Assembly: GCA_026419775.2 (NCBI GenBank)
Contig: JAOPGA020001071.1
Coordinates: forward strand, 1-45,280
Direction of reading: 5' to 3'
From: Acrasis kona
Lineage: Eukaryota; Heterolobosea; Eutetramitea; Acrasida; Acrasidae
DNA: 45,280 bases
Position 1 is the stretch's first letter; each line of letters starts with the position of its first letter. The notes under the pieces were generated by a model. It saw only the letters and a program-made list of their open reading frames with translations. It was not told the DNA's origin and did not search any database. Positions 19,151-29,439 of the stretch are shown piece by piece. Position numbers and translations under genes: made by a program.

Positions 19151-19171
19151 CTGGCAGCAATTTGCTGCCAG
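19151..19171. repeat. Perfect palindrome at LINE-B copy edge
   Basis: CTGGCAGCAA and TTGCTGCCAG are perfectly complementary with a single-base centre. It lies at the 5' edge of LINE-B homology. Confidence 0.8.
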
Positions 19172-19552
19172 GTTCACTTATAAAGGGCTCATTTAAATTC
19201 TGGGGTCTTCCATTTACACTGTACCAGAGTGGTTTTGATTTTGACGAACATCCTATAACTGACAAGCATAAAGCTACTATTTATGTTAGTCTACTTGGTT
19301 ACACTAGTATGGATGTAGTTAAGCGTTTTTCTAGTAAGATACCAGTCAAAAAGCCACTCTAAGTGTTGAGGAAGATATCAACCATTTTGATGGAGACCTC
19401 TTACTCTATCTGGCACGCGCGTTGCGCAACACACGCCATCAAATCCGCCAAGCTAGGCGGGCCTTCGGCTGTATAGAGTCATTTATAAATATGTAAATTT
19501 ATTCTAATAAAGCTTTTCGCAGAATGCGATTTATACAAAAAAAAAAACAAGA
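19164..19552 (+). mobile_element. LINE-B, 5'-truncated copy
   Basis: About 390 bp of LINE-B: the C-terminal ORF domain (GSFKFWGLPFTLYQ to VKKPL, then a stop at 19360-19362 where the 2143 copy reads Gln), 3' UTR, terminal hairpin and an A tail at about 19540-19552. It is roughly 97% identical by eye to 2143-2490. I could not identify target duplications with certainty. Confidence 0.88.
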
Positions 19553-19892
19553 AGAGGAAGGTCACCTCCAACACCAATTTTGAAAAAGAATCAGTAGAAA
19601 ATGAGTTAGAAAAAAAGGTATCTGATGAAGAAGAACAGCAATTAGAAGAAAATTTAACATCTGGCAGGGTATTTTACCAACCCAAGCAATGTTTTCAACA
19701 CCTATACAATTGGTTACAAAGAGGAATTTAATATCTGACTTTGACAGTGCCAAACCAAATAATAATTCCAATCCTTTCATTCAACATACTAACAATATGG
19801 CCCCGCCCACATCTACCCAGGCAATTAAAAAGAGAAATAAAAAGAAGGCTGGCAACCAATATATGGGATCAATTAAATTGAATAAAAAATAA
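19553..19892 (+). pseudogene. Hypothetical protein tail with nuclear-localisation-like motif
   Basis: Directly after the LINE-B tail an open frame reads NKKRKVTSN (similar to a classical nuclear localisation signal), then an acidic Glu-rich helix. After one frame change a second open frame runs from 19689 to a stop at 19892 with a basic end, IKKRNKKKAGNQ. It may be the C-terminal part of a gene whose N-terminal part was displaced by the LINE-B insertion. No family recognised. Confidence 0.3.
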
Positions 19893-20083
19893 ATTTAATA
19901 AAAAAAAATTTTCAAAAGAAACATATACTACATATAGAACTAACCACAAAGTGCGTAATGTATTTGATTTAATACATCTTCACATCATTATTATTCTACA
20001 TTAAAAAATGGATTGTTTATATCTGCATATTTAAAATATAATGAACATCATGGGATGGTTACATCAGATCATTTTGAAATGTT

Positions 20084-20626
20084 TTAAAAAAAAAGAGGGT
20101 TTATTGAGTTTTCACCCTTTACAAAGAGGATTAGAGGAAGATCTTCCTTATATTCATTAAAAATTAAAAAAATTCTTTCACTTAGTTTGATTATGTATGC
20201 TAAAATGGCAAATGGATTGTCAACCTTGTTCTGAAATTTGGCGATGAAGCATAAACTGTTTGGATGTGACAAAAAGGGTGCAACAAATGATTTAATACTG
20301 TTTGTAAATCTGCTAACTAACAGGTGCTTGGGGAGGGTTGTTAAGGATTTCACCTCAATGTGGTAAAGGTTGTTGAACTTATTAAATGTAATTGAGTCTT
20401 CATTAAAATATTGTAGGTTATCTCAACCAAGTGCATCTAGTGCTGTTTCAAAATCTTTCTCATCAGTTAGGGGGAGAATGATTCTAATTTTCTTAGCATA
20501 GGGGTTTGAGGCAAGTGCAGGAATGGTGTAAGGGTTATCCGCAGATCTTTCACTGGTAGGTTGTGTTCTGGGAGCTTGTACAAAGTTAGCAAGTGCATTA
20601 GTCATGTTTGTGTTTTGCATTTTCAC
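20084..20626 (-). pseudogene. Hypothetical ORF
   Basis: A minus-strand frame of about 180 codons, open apart from one premature stop. The N-terminal part is Asn/Thr/Pro-rich (MQNTNMTNALANFVQAP), followed by IRIILPLTDEKDFETALDAL. The second half is hydrophobic and Phe-rich (SIKSFVAPFLSHPNSLCFIA). No family recognised. The C-terminus is followed by AT-rich sequence. Confidence 0.35.
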
Positions 20627-20836
20627 AGAAGTTGATAATGCATGATTGGGAGTTTATACAAGCAAAAACTAACAGCTCACTACTGAAAAAAAAAACCGCT
20701 GCTACGGAAGTTAATCTACAGGTAGAGCATTGTTGGCTTGTTTACTGTAATCTCTCAAATTGTAAAAACTAGTTTGGGTAAACAATAAATAATAACACAG
20801 GTAATTTTATTTTATAATTACAATCTAAAGATTAGC

Positions 20837-21533
20837 TCTAACTCCGCCAATTCTCTTCCTGTTTGGATGTTTACCTCTGAATTGTTGTTATTGCTGGTGT
20901 TGAACGCCTACTGGACAAGAGTTTGGATACCCGGCAATTCCAATGTTGACATCTCCTTTCTCAAAGTGTTGACTGCTCTCCAATAAACAACAGGGGATTT
21001 AGACACGTCCGCATTCACACCACATGCTGAAAATGCGTTCACAATGTTGTTGTTGTTGATGTAATTCCATGCTCTGTTGACCCATCTGCAAACCAGTCCT
21101 TTGGTGACGGCTGGAACCTTGCAACAAGAGCAACAGAAATTGTGGTTTTAAATTTCTTATCCGTGACAATGATCACTTTTTTGGAACCCTTCTTCTCAAC
21201 AGTGTAGTTTGAAGTTACAGCGTAGTTAACTGGGACTTTGTCAATGTTGATAACGTAGTCAATGTTCTTCTCTAACACACAATGGAGCTCCATGAGCTTG
21301 ATGTCTTGTCTTTTTATATCTGGCTTCATTGCCTCCTTAACAATGTTAAGGCGTTGAGAGTATGTGTACATTGATTTTATTTTAATGTGCACTGTAAAGC
21401 ATAGAATGTTCATGTTCTCTTGCACTTGTTCCTCATCAGTTGAGAGAGGGCCTTTGCAAGTAAGATTTGTAATAATAGCATTAACTACAGCATTGATGAT
21501 TTTTTTTTTATTATACAATTTGAATGAAAACAT
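20837..21533 (-). pseudogene. pogo/Tigger-like DDE transposase relic
   Basis: Minus-strand pieces of a DDE_1 (pogo-type) transposase. One block (21533-21039) contains IDYVINIDKVPVNYAV, matching the NMDxTPV motif with the first catalytic Asp, and then YTVEKKGSKKVIIVTDKK, as in the family's TVE-x-KG segment. After a gap and frame change near 21080, VNRAWNYINNNNIVNAF and SACGV follow, matching the C-terminal helix-FxxCGI region. The central part with the second Asp and the third acidic residue is missing. It is therefore an internally deleted, inactive copy. N-terminal helix-turn-helix domains are not visible. Confidence 0.7.
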
Positions 21534-21611
21534 GTATTTTTATATTCAGATCTCTAAGATTTATTAATACAATATCATTTATAAATAATTAATTAATCAA
21601 AAAAATAACTT

Positions 21612-21750
21612 CTGTCCACCCACTCACTTTGCTTTTGATCTTGTTTGTAACGGTGATATTTCACACAAATCTGTTCGTCTTTTTGTCAAATCTGATGGGG
21701 GTTGTAAAACTACCAATAAACTATCAGGCTTATCCCTGTTTTTAAAAAAA
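21612..21750 (+). mobile_element. Internally deleted LINE-A retrocopy (139 bp)
   Basis: About 80 bp of the LINE-A ORF (matching 44760-44838) join directly to the last 45 bp of the LINE-A 3' UTR (matching 422-475), then an A tail. A perfect 15-bp duplication TCAAAAAAATAACTT flanks it at 21597-21611 and 21751-21765. The deletion of several hundred bases therefore happened before or during retrotransposition. The junction shows no AG acceptor, so template switching is more likely than splicing. Confidence 0.92.
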
Positions 21751-21884
21751 TCAAAAAAATAACTTAGATCTCTAAAATATAATTGTTCAAAACCTGTTAA
21801 ATATAATCAATCAATATTTAAACGGTTTTGATTTTATAATCTAATAGTAAATGGTACAAACATCCAAACTTATGTAACATATCT

Positions 21885-22590
21885 TTATTCAGAGAAGAAG
21901 CCACATCCATCATGCAAACCAAGCTTTGAGGACATCATCCAGTATTTTTTAAAAGATGCCAACAAAATGACAGTTAAGGATATAAAGGAAGTTGAGAGGT
22001 TTATAGTGAAGATGCAAAATTATACTGTTGATAGTGTTGGTAACAATATCACAATAATTAAAGCATATAGAAATCCTCAGTGTTGTACTCAAAAGCAGAA
22101 CTCTTGGACATTTATTCTCAAGTTTATCCATGCCAATGCCCGTTCTTGATCCAAAAAACCTGGTCACTTTTTGAGTTTTGAAGAAAGATTGAAAGGAGCA
22201 GACAAATAAATACACATGAATCAGTTTCTTCCAAGTCAAAAATTGATGCTATCTAAATGTTTAGATTGTGAAAGAAAGGCATTAAGTAACAAAGATCTAC
22301 AGTTACACAAGCAATTGATGTATGGTGGATGGGATGACAATGTTGATGATGATTAAAAAGAGGAGGAGATAAATCAGGATGACATTGATAATTTGAATAT
22401 CATTTAGGATGACGATGATAAAGACTGGGATAATATCAAGCTGCCAGATCAAACTGTTGCAGAACCACTTACAATCCCAAAAATGTCACTTGGCTATGTA
22501 TTCAAAAACATATCAAACACATTACTCTATGTGCCAAAAAAAAGAATGGGAGGACATTTATGGCGTGAAACATTAATGGACGAGTATTAA
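21885..22590 (+). pseudogene. Broken unknown gene
   Basis: Plus-strand coding-like sequence with four or more stops. Blocks include FEDIIQYFLKDANKMTVKD, a Cys-x2-Cys region (LSKCLDCERKALSNKDLQLH), and an acidic Asp-rich part. No family recognised. The LINE-A retrocopy lies about 130 bp upstream. Confidence 0.35.
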
Positions 22591-22597
22591 TGGCCCG

Positions 22598-23060
22598 GTG
22601 ATTTTCACATCAGGCCGCAGTCATGAGGAGAGCATGTTCATTCCATTTCAGGACTCAGAGATCCAACTTGCGTGCTTCAACAACAAAGACAATTACCGCA
22701 AGAAATCTGTTGTTGCGTACATCTGCATTAACCAGTATAACATTACTCCAGAGAGTATGATGGAGGCCATTCAGATTTGCAAGTTGATCAAAAGCCACCC
22801 CTATTTTGGTGAGAGCAACATGAGCGCGGTCATCAAACTTTCCAGAATGGAGCAGTTGTCCTACAACATTCAATGCCCAGATACATTGCTGTGCACAATT
22901 TCAAGAAGAATAACGTGATACAATCCATTCTCAAACTACGATACAATCAAATATAATACATACTCTACCTACTTCAAGATATTAAAATCAATCATCGGCT
23001 TGAAGCAGGTAGAGTATGAAGCAAGTAGTATTCAGGATGCCATCCTTTAAGGAATTAGAA
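22598..23060 (+). pseudogene. Hypothetical ORF remnant
   Basis: A plus-strand frame (22598-22918) reads GRSHEESMFIPFQDSEIQL and VVAYICINQYNITPESMMEA, then shifts to a second frame with YNPFSNYDTIKYNTYSTYF and GLKQVEYEASSIQDAIL. An imperfect hairpin lies inside (22963-23030). No family recognised. Confidence 0.35.
22963..23030. repeat. Inverted repeat, 19-bp arms
   Basis: ATACTCTACCTACTTCAAG pairs with CTTGAAGCAGGTAGAGTAT, one mismatch, around a roughly 28-nt centre. It lies in the tail of the preceding ORF remnant. Confidence 0.8.
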
Positions 23061-23702
23061 CCGACGCTTAACAAGCTTGNACAAGAGTTGTGCCTTTTAA
23101 TAAAACATCATTCTATTTAATTTGCTACTTTTTATTATACACACATCTATTTTTTGTACTATGTGTTGTCATCAAAAACACCTTGTCTTTACTTCTTTTT
23201 TTCCTTTCCGCATACTGTTTTTAATAGCTGTTTTTTACAAAAAACATACCTACTTTCCATAGTTCATTTTTCTTTTTGTTCTTATCTATGTTTTTTGCTA
23301 TAGGATTGGACGTTACAAAGGAAATTTTTGCTATGTTCCAAGGTATTTTTCAAGGTTTAAAAAACTACTTTCATACTTNATTAAAATTACTGTTTTTTGT
23401 ACCTTGAAAACAGGACATTTTACTGTTTTCATACTACTTTTGAAATCACGGGTAAATAAGTCTCGTAGATCTTCTGTTGTTGTTTTTCTATTAAGTGATG
23501 TATTCTGATAGTCCCAAATTAAATGTTTACAAGATCGATAGTTTTGGTCACTCCGCACGAGTGCTACAAAAAATTGAACAAGTGCGGAACGAGCGGAGCG
23601 AGTGACAAACAAGTGAAATTTTTTGTAGCGAGTGAGGAGTTTTCAAAACAGTGTCTCCTTTGAGGCATGATGTACATATATGATGATACCGTAGACTAAA
23701 GG
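23061..23702. other. Spacer with a hairpin-rich GAGCGGAGCGAGTGA segment
   Basis: No supported gene. A T-rich stretch is followed at about 23550-23640 by nested inverted repeats: CTACAAAAAATT against AATTTTTTGTAG, and TCACTCCGC against GCGGAGCGAGTGA. This could be the terminus of a small inverted-repeat element, but I found no partner end. Bases 23080 and 23379 are N. Confidence 0.4.
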
Positions 23703-24990
23703 ATGGAGGGTGAAGACAGGCCAAACATCAATCAAGAATACCTAACAGAAATGATGTTCATTCCTCGCAATACACCACATCATGTGGCAGAGGCCATGAA
23801 AGATGGCATGTTCAACAATCTGATTAAGATATCTGGAGGTAATCCAGAATTCCAAAGAGTGAACAGTATGCCTCTAAATATACCCTTAAAGGTGACCAAT
23901 CCACTAGAGGCACTCCAAAAAACCTTAAAAAGACCAGCTACCAATCAACAACAAGGTACTAAAAAACAAAGGATTATGGATGTATTGGGAGCTGTAACCG
24001 ATGCTGACATTGAAAAGATGAAAGCTCATCCGACACCTACAGGACTCAAGCCCAAATCGCAACAGCTGTACGACAATTATAATGAAGCCTGGGACAAATT
24101 CATTCAAGTGTTCAAATTCAAAGAAGATGAAATATACACATCACACACAGTTTCATGATACTTATCATGGTTGCAGAGTGATTGTAAAATTGTCAATACA
24201 TCAGGTTACCACTCTGCCTTAAGTAATTTGTTTTTGCGAACAATTGGAAAATCAATTTCAGATTTACCTGGTGCCAAAATAGTTTTGAAAGTTTTAAAGG
24301 ACCATAACAAGAAGGTAGACCCACAAAAAGCTGAGTCAATGTCAGAAGAGTTAGTTTGCCACATACTCCACCACCATCCTGAAGACAATCAAAACATATT
24401 GAGCAAAACTATTTTTCTAATTCTATCAATTGTCGGATTCAGGAGAAAGGAAGTAGCAAATATAGATTTTGGTCACCTAAAGATAAATAATCAAGAAAAG
24501 TGTGTGTACATTCATCTCAAGGAAAGCAAAACCAGACAAGCCGATGGGGTATTGTCAGATTGTGTAGATTACCAAGAAATCAGTCCGTGGCGTATATTCA
24601 CGGTTAACAATATCGAAAGTAATAAGTTGACTGGCCGGTTGCTCAGGACAACAAAAGTCAGGAAGGGCGAAATATACTTCAATGAAAACATGCCTGTTGG
24701 TGAGAATCAAGTTGCCAGCTTATTTAAAAAAGTAATTCAGCAATACAAGCATAAATTACCAGAAGATGTCCAATGGGAGATTGAAAACGGACGTCCAACA
24801 ATTGATTGAAACAGTCGTTACACCAAACCAAAATTTGGTTTAGATAGGTATACCAGTCACACAGGGAAAAGGTCACTTGGTAATTACATGGCTGAATTTG
24901 GATTATCAGCGGTTGAGATTAAGACAATGTTACAGAAGAAGGAAATGAAGAGAAAGAAGAGAGGTCTTCAAATTTGGATAGAACAATTAT
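23703..24990 (+). pseudogene. Crypton-like tyrosine recombinase, second family, broken
   Basis: This is a more complete tyrosine recombinase than the one at 17.5 kb. An N-terminal region of about 110 residues with a basic stretch TKKQR is followed by a SAM-like core-binding domain (PKSQQLYDNYNEAWDKFIQVF). The catalytic domain shows IVGFRRKEVANIDFGHL (first Arg), IHLKESKTRQ (Lys), and LDRYTSHTGKRSLGNYM (H-x-x-R box). The segment with the nucleophile Tyr is not recognisable. The gene is broken in about three places. The CACTA-like element begins at 25015, right at its 3' end, and may have cut off the rest. Confidence 0.7.
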
Positions 24991-25014
24991 TTTCAAGAAT
25001 TGTACTTACAATAA

Positions 25015-25028
25015 CTTACCACTTCGGG
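25015..25028. repeat. CACTA-like terminal inverted repeat, left
   Basis: CTTACCACTTCGGG, the exact reverse complement of 28630-28643. It contains the CACT word. Confidence 0.8.
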
Positions 25029-25224
25029 TGTAGAACGTGAATCTGGTTTTGTAACAGGCACCCAATAAAAAATCCTATTGTGAACAGCATCAGAACAAAT
25101 AATAGGCCAATTGCTTCTCCAGCTCTTGTCGAGATTGTGGAATTCGGAGAGGCCGAAAGCAAAAGATGGAAAATTAAAGAAGATAGTCATGTAATAAAAA
25201 ACAAATAAAAGACCACATGCAAAG

Positions 25225-27217
25225 TTACTTTTTAATAATTTGGAGGCAAACATATTTGTTCATGCAATCCTTCGTTACAAGAGCTTTCCCTAGATAATCT
25301 CGGCAACTCAACTCAAANACGTCTCCCAACACACCACTGCTGTATTGAAAACACCCATGCAGTGGGTGTTTCACATTAAATGTCAGTTTCTGGAGACTCA
25401 AACTTTTTTTATCTGAAGATATTCCTAAAACGCGTGCATATTTGATGTCGTTTGACCCTAACCGATACATGACAGTGTCGCCCTCTTTAATTGTATGCTT
25501 AGTGTTGAATTGTGGATAGCACAAAGGATACAGGTATCTCACTGTCTGCATTATCATCTCCTGTTTTGAGATCCAATGCTCAAGATGACTTCTGTATATA
25601 TCGGCGGAAAACTCGATGCTTTGCCTCAAATGGTCTGGTCCACCACAATATTGGAGGTCCCCACTCCCGAATGTGATTGAACATGTGGAGGACATTGTGG
25701 AAGTTTGGAAAATTGCACACATTTTTGTTGTTGCGAAGTGTCACATATTCTCTCCTATTCTTTACATAACCTCTCTGCATCATCTATTTCGCTTGATGTA
25801 AGCGAACGCTGAAACAATATTGACATCCAATTACACAGATTCACTAAACATTTGTACTTCTTGGTCAACTTGTCATCATGTGCAGTCACGGCTTTATAAA
25901 CAAATGGAGCGATTGTAAAGAACTGGAGCCAGCAGATCCATCAGCCTTTTGAAACTTTCTGAAGTCATCATAATGAAGGATGATGACCAAGGGTAAGCAT
26001 TTTCTCTTTTGGCTGTTACGGAAGTAAAGTAGAAATTTTTTTGAATGAAAGAGCTCTGATGCTGGTGCTTGTGGGTCTCTTTCTGGGGGGACAAATGTTA
26101 TTTGATCAGAGTCTTCCTTGTTTGCCATAAGATACACAATCTTTTCACCAATACTGTACACAACAGATTTCTTGATGGTGTTAGGCACCTTGATTGGTTT
26201 AAATAATATAATGTCTTCCAAAGGGCGCTTTATCTCATCAAGATTTTTTGGCAGATCATAATTCTTACCCCACTTGGCATACCGTCCATTTATATCATGT
26301 AACAAATGCTCAAGATCCTCATCATCTGCTGAAGACAGAAGATGATGGTTAACAGCAAAATGGAGTACTTCCTCAGTCCGGAATGGTGAGTAGTCTTCAT
26401 TTTACTTCTGCAATACGGCTGTTCCAAGAGATGGAAGTTCTATTGATACTTTTTGGTTTAAAATTGTATCAATACATTTCAATCTCTCATCATCTGTGAT
26501 GGACGGTAAAGGCTCAACAATTTGCTCGTCTTGAGATGGTTCCACTTCACTCTCTTCATACATGCGGACATACTCCACAACATCCAAAATGTACTTTCGG
26601 ACATTCTCAGATAATGATTCATCAAGCAGAACATCATTACGTGCCTTCTCAAGAGCGTCATAATCTTCTTCCTCTTCAGACATATTTGTGGCAAANATTT
26701 TATCAACAATTGTCCATGCTTGAGAAGCTTCCTCAGGTTCAATGTTTGTATCATCTGGTTTCTTCAATGTTTTTTGAAGCCCCTCAGGCTGTTGGCACTT
26801 CTCCTGCTCTGATTGTTCTGTTGATGTTTCAGTTTGCTCTGTTGGCAGTGTTTCAATACCGCCCCACTGCTCCCCCTCATTGTTTGCATCAAATGCGTTG
26901 TTTCTAGTGCGCTTTCTGCTTACTTTCGCAGTTTGGTATTCATCAATCTTTTTAATTTTGTTGTCCAAGTGATATTTTTTGATGAGAGCTTCGTAAGATA
27001 AATTTATCGTTTCGTGAGATTTCAGATGGCTCTTGACACCATTCTTAGATTTAAAATGATTTGCGCACAGAGGACATAAATAAAGAGGAGTTTTAGGGTT
27101 CCCTCTCTCACAATTATTTGATGGGCATATTCCCTCTAACACACATCCCCCAACTCTTTGCACACGGTATTGCAGGTTCTTTGCTTCTAGTTTATGTGTG
27201 CATTGGCAATAGAACAT
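25225..27217 (-). pseudogene. Plavaka/CACTA-like transposase, internally deleted
   Basis: The minus-strand frame starts at 27217 with a Cys-rich N-terminus and a C2H2 finger (LCPLCANHFKSKNGVKSH), then a long acidic linker. An in-frame TAA at about 26402 is followed by the same frame: NEDYSPFRTEEVLHFAVNHH, then LPLVIILHYDDFRKFQ (first catalytic Asp region) and GSAGSSSLQSLHLFIKP. A central portion is missing near 25880. The C-terminal part shows FHNVLHMFNHIREWGPPILW and TRPFEAKHRVFRRY, the conserved HxxxH/E block of this family. It ends with a tail containing VMYRLGSNDIKYARVLGI and a stop at 25225. Several frame changes occur between 25880 and 25580. The KDZ superfamily is the main alternative. 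Confidence 0.65.
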
Positions 27218-27454
27218 TCAAAGTTGTTGATATTGTAAGTAGTTTGTAAAGTATCAAACTAAAGTTAAACAAAGATATTCCAGACATGCTTAATAATTTG
27301 TTTCTGTATGATAGCATATTTCTCAAGTCACGATAGGTGGTTGTACATTTGTCAACTTTGTTTCATTATCCACCAAATGATGGAAGTCAACCCCACGCTC
27401 TTAAAATGAAGAACTTGAAGAAACATGAACGAAACATAGAAAACAAAAACAAAC

Positions 27455-28268
27455 ATGGTTAGTGAATTTGATGCTGAAGAACAAGTGAGATTAACAGAGG
27501 GAAGTATCATCAGCCTACAACAAACAATCCGAAGCGAACCCTTCAATGCAAATGGCTTTAAAACCCACAATAGAGAAACTGAAGCAAGATCTTGAGGAGC
27601 ACAGGAAGGTACTTGAGAAAATATGGAGCAACCTTCAGATGCTGTAAGCTTTTTTTTACATTTACATTATTCACATCAAAATAAGTGACGAAGAAATTGT
27701 ACAAAACTCTACTGATGAAAGCGACCACCCCACAGACGATATGGATTCGAACAACGATTCGACAACACCCGCAACACCAACGAAGAGGAGCAAAAAAAGA
27801 AAGACAAAAGGCCCAAATGACAAGCCTGTATTTGTCTCAAGTGAGAGATGGTTAAAAGCTACCCCAGAAGAACAAACATTTTGGAGGAGGTACTCTGTCC
27901 ATGCGCAGGAGAAAGCGAAAGCTTGGTACAAATCATTGACCATAATACCCGAAAAGCAAGTTAAGGATTCTGGGACACAAGAGTTTTCAGCATGTATCTT
28001 GGAAATTGCTAGCAAACCAGAGTTTGTTGTGTTCAAGGAGTCGATAATTAAGACCGCAATAAAAAGCTTCACCTATTTCATGACTAACAGCATTCAGAGA
28101 GATGTGGCCAAGTTTGAAAAGTCTAAGGGGATAGTCAAGGACAAGAAAAGGAAAAGAGAGGGGAGAGCTACTTCCGAAAGAACAGAGAACGGGCAGTGGA
28201 AACCAAGGATTTTCCCTGAAGGCTTTGTAGAGTACTTTTCAAATAAAAAAATGCGACTTGATGTATAA
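27455..28268 (+). CDS. CACTA element accessory protein (about 233 aa, two introns proposed)
   Basis: Proposed exons are 27455-27503, 27574-27643 and 27686-28268, joined by GT-AG introns of 70 and 42 nt. The second intron is well supported: GTAAGC to AATAAG, with reading frame and acidic composition continuing across it. The first is less certain; a model starting at 27546 is the alternative. The protein begins with a coiled-coil-like helix (LKQDLEEHRKVLEKIWSNLQ), then an acidic Ser/Thr/Asp segment, a basic NLS-like KRSKKRKTKG, a domain of about 120 residues (SSERWLKATPEEQTFWRRY onward), and a second basic cluster KDKKRKREG near the end. No family recognised. By analogy with En/Spm TnpA it could bind the subterminal repeats, which is inference. 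Confidence 0.55.
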
Positions 28269-28439
28269 AAATAGATGTTCTTAATTAAGGTTCATTATTA
28301 GCACGATAAATGTAGGAAATGTGTTAGCCCATTCGGTACGTTTACCAACACGCTTTATAATTGGTTTCCTTTGCTTGGTTTCCTATACGGAATCAAATAC
28401 GCATTTCATACCGCTAAATGTTTGGTGTTATATCAGAAA

Positions 28440-28618
28440 AAGCAATAGGAACTGACTAGGTCAACCTCAAAGTGATGGTTGGTCGTGTGTTGGTTTGGCA
28501 ATAGGATTATTTATAGGTTTACAATGTAGGAAAATAATAGGCTTGAAATAGGTAAAAAATCCTATTGTAAGCCAATTAGCTGTCCAAATTGAAATCCTAA
28601 ACAAAAAACCTATTGTCA
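28440..28618. repeat. Subterminal CAATAGG repeats
   Basis: CAATAGG or close variants occur in both orientations at about 28443 (CAATAGG), 28499 (CAATAGG), 28513 (TATAGG), 28535 (AATAGG), 28546 (AATAGG), 28561 (CCTATTG) and 28610 (CCTATTG). Left-end counterparts are at 25074 (CCTATTG) and about 25098 (AATAGG). Clustering at the ends only fits transposase or accessory protein binding sites. Confidence 0.6.
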
Positions 28619-28629
28619 TTTCAGTTGCC

Positions 28630-28643
28630 CCCGAAGTGGTAAG
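28630..28643. repeat. CACTA-like terminal inverted repeat, right
   Basis: CCCGAAGTGGTAAG, the exact reverse complement of 25015-25028. Confidence 0.8.
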
Positions 28644-29000
28644 AATGCAAAATTTTAGTAAAGTTTTTTTAACAAACTCCGTGGAGTACATAAATTTTTT
28701 TTTATAGCCCTCCGCAGAAATCCGCATCGTTTTTTTAACCTCTTCATACCTTAATTGACTGCCTTATAAAGTCAAAATTCTCTGCGGAGAAGGAGACAAA
28801 GGTGTACTACATTTTGTACATATGTGTGTTGTAATCATATTTCAATCTTTAGCCGTTCAGTAGGAAGATGAACGGCGAGCACGGAGCGTGAATGTCCGGT
28901 AATGTATAAAAGGGTTCTTGTTAATCAGTAATAAATAATCTGAATTGTTAGAGTAACATATAGACTTCATTATCTAGTCCAACCCGTTTTTTATTACAGG
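28644..29000. other. Junction between transposon flank and host gene block
   Basis: No ORF of note. It contains poly-T runs, a CTCCGCAG/CTGCGGAG inverted pair (about 28712 and 28777), and at its end a polypyrimidine tract plus TTATTACAG immediately before the ATG at 29001. That looks like a splice acceptor, so the next gene probably has an upstream (possibly 5' UTR) exon whose donor may be the GTAACA near 28952 or GTAATG near 28909. Confidence 0.4.
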
Positions 29001-29439
29001 ATGCAAAAAGAATCTGTCTGTGCTTTAAATAAAACATTGGAATCGAAACGTGAGGAGTTTCAAAAAGGAAACAGGATTTTGACAATAGACACGACTGTTG
29101 ACAAGTATGCCCGAAGGGTCAGCCTAAGGAATCTTGCGGGATCAATCGATTCTGAGAACCCTGTAGGTAGTAACTATTGGTTTGCACCAAATTCAGCGTG
29201 CTGTCTATGACATAAGTAAGGTTGTCCCTTACGTTTCTCAGGAATGGAGATATTGTGGTTTTGATAGAAGTACGACTGTGCGTTTGCCAGCTCATTTTAG
29301 CCGTCATCATGTTAGCTTACATAATTATGTTCTTCCCAGTACTATTCATCGTATGGGACTTACGGAGGAGTATAATCGTTTGAATCCCGATGCACCTTTG
29401 CTTGCTCCTACTACTCCTTCTGGTATTAGTAAGAGGTGA
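29001..29439 (+). CDS. Unrecognised spliced host gene (134 aa)
   Basis: Two exons, 29001-29162 and 29197-29439, join in frame across a 34-nt GT-AG intron (GTAGGT to AATTCAG). The spliced protein runs ENP-RAV over the junction and ends KR with a TGA stop at 29437-29439. It has a Lys/Glu-rich N-terminus, then a region rich in Arg, His and Tyr (EWRYCGFDRSTTVRLPAHF) and a Pro-rich end (NPDAPLLAPTTPSG). No signal peptide or membrane segment. No family recognised. An AG acceptor just before the ATG suggests the gene extends upstream, so the true N-terminus may differ. The spacer to the next gene is 372 bp. Confidence 0.6.

Larger units (their letters stand above)
25015..28643. mobile_element. CACTA/Plavaka-like DNA transposon with accessory gene
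   Basis: Terminal inverted repeats CTTACCACTTCGGG (25015-25028) and CCCGAAGTGGTAAG (28630-28643) are perfect over 14 bp, flanked by AA on both sides. Inside are a minus-strand transposase remnant (27217-25225) and a divergent plus-strand accessory gene (27455-28268). The spacer between them (27218-27454) would hold both promoters. Multiple CAATAGG/CCTATTG words lie in the subterminal regions, as in CACTA elements where they bind an accessory protein. The transposase is deleted in the middle, so the element is non-autonomous. Confidence 0.72.

Noticed and set aside
13309-25000. Polinton or other capsid-bearing virus-like element
   Set aside because: Tyrosine recombinases and unknown genes could suggest one, but I see no capsid, packaging ATPase, protease or protein-primed polymerase.
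24993-25253. 86-codon minus-strand ORF with hydrophobic stretch
   Set aside because: It spans the CACTA-like inverted repeat and the end of the transposase remnant; no independent support.
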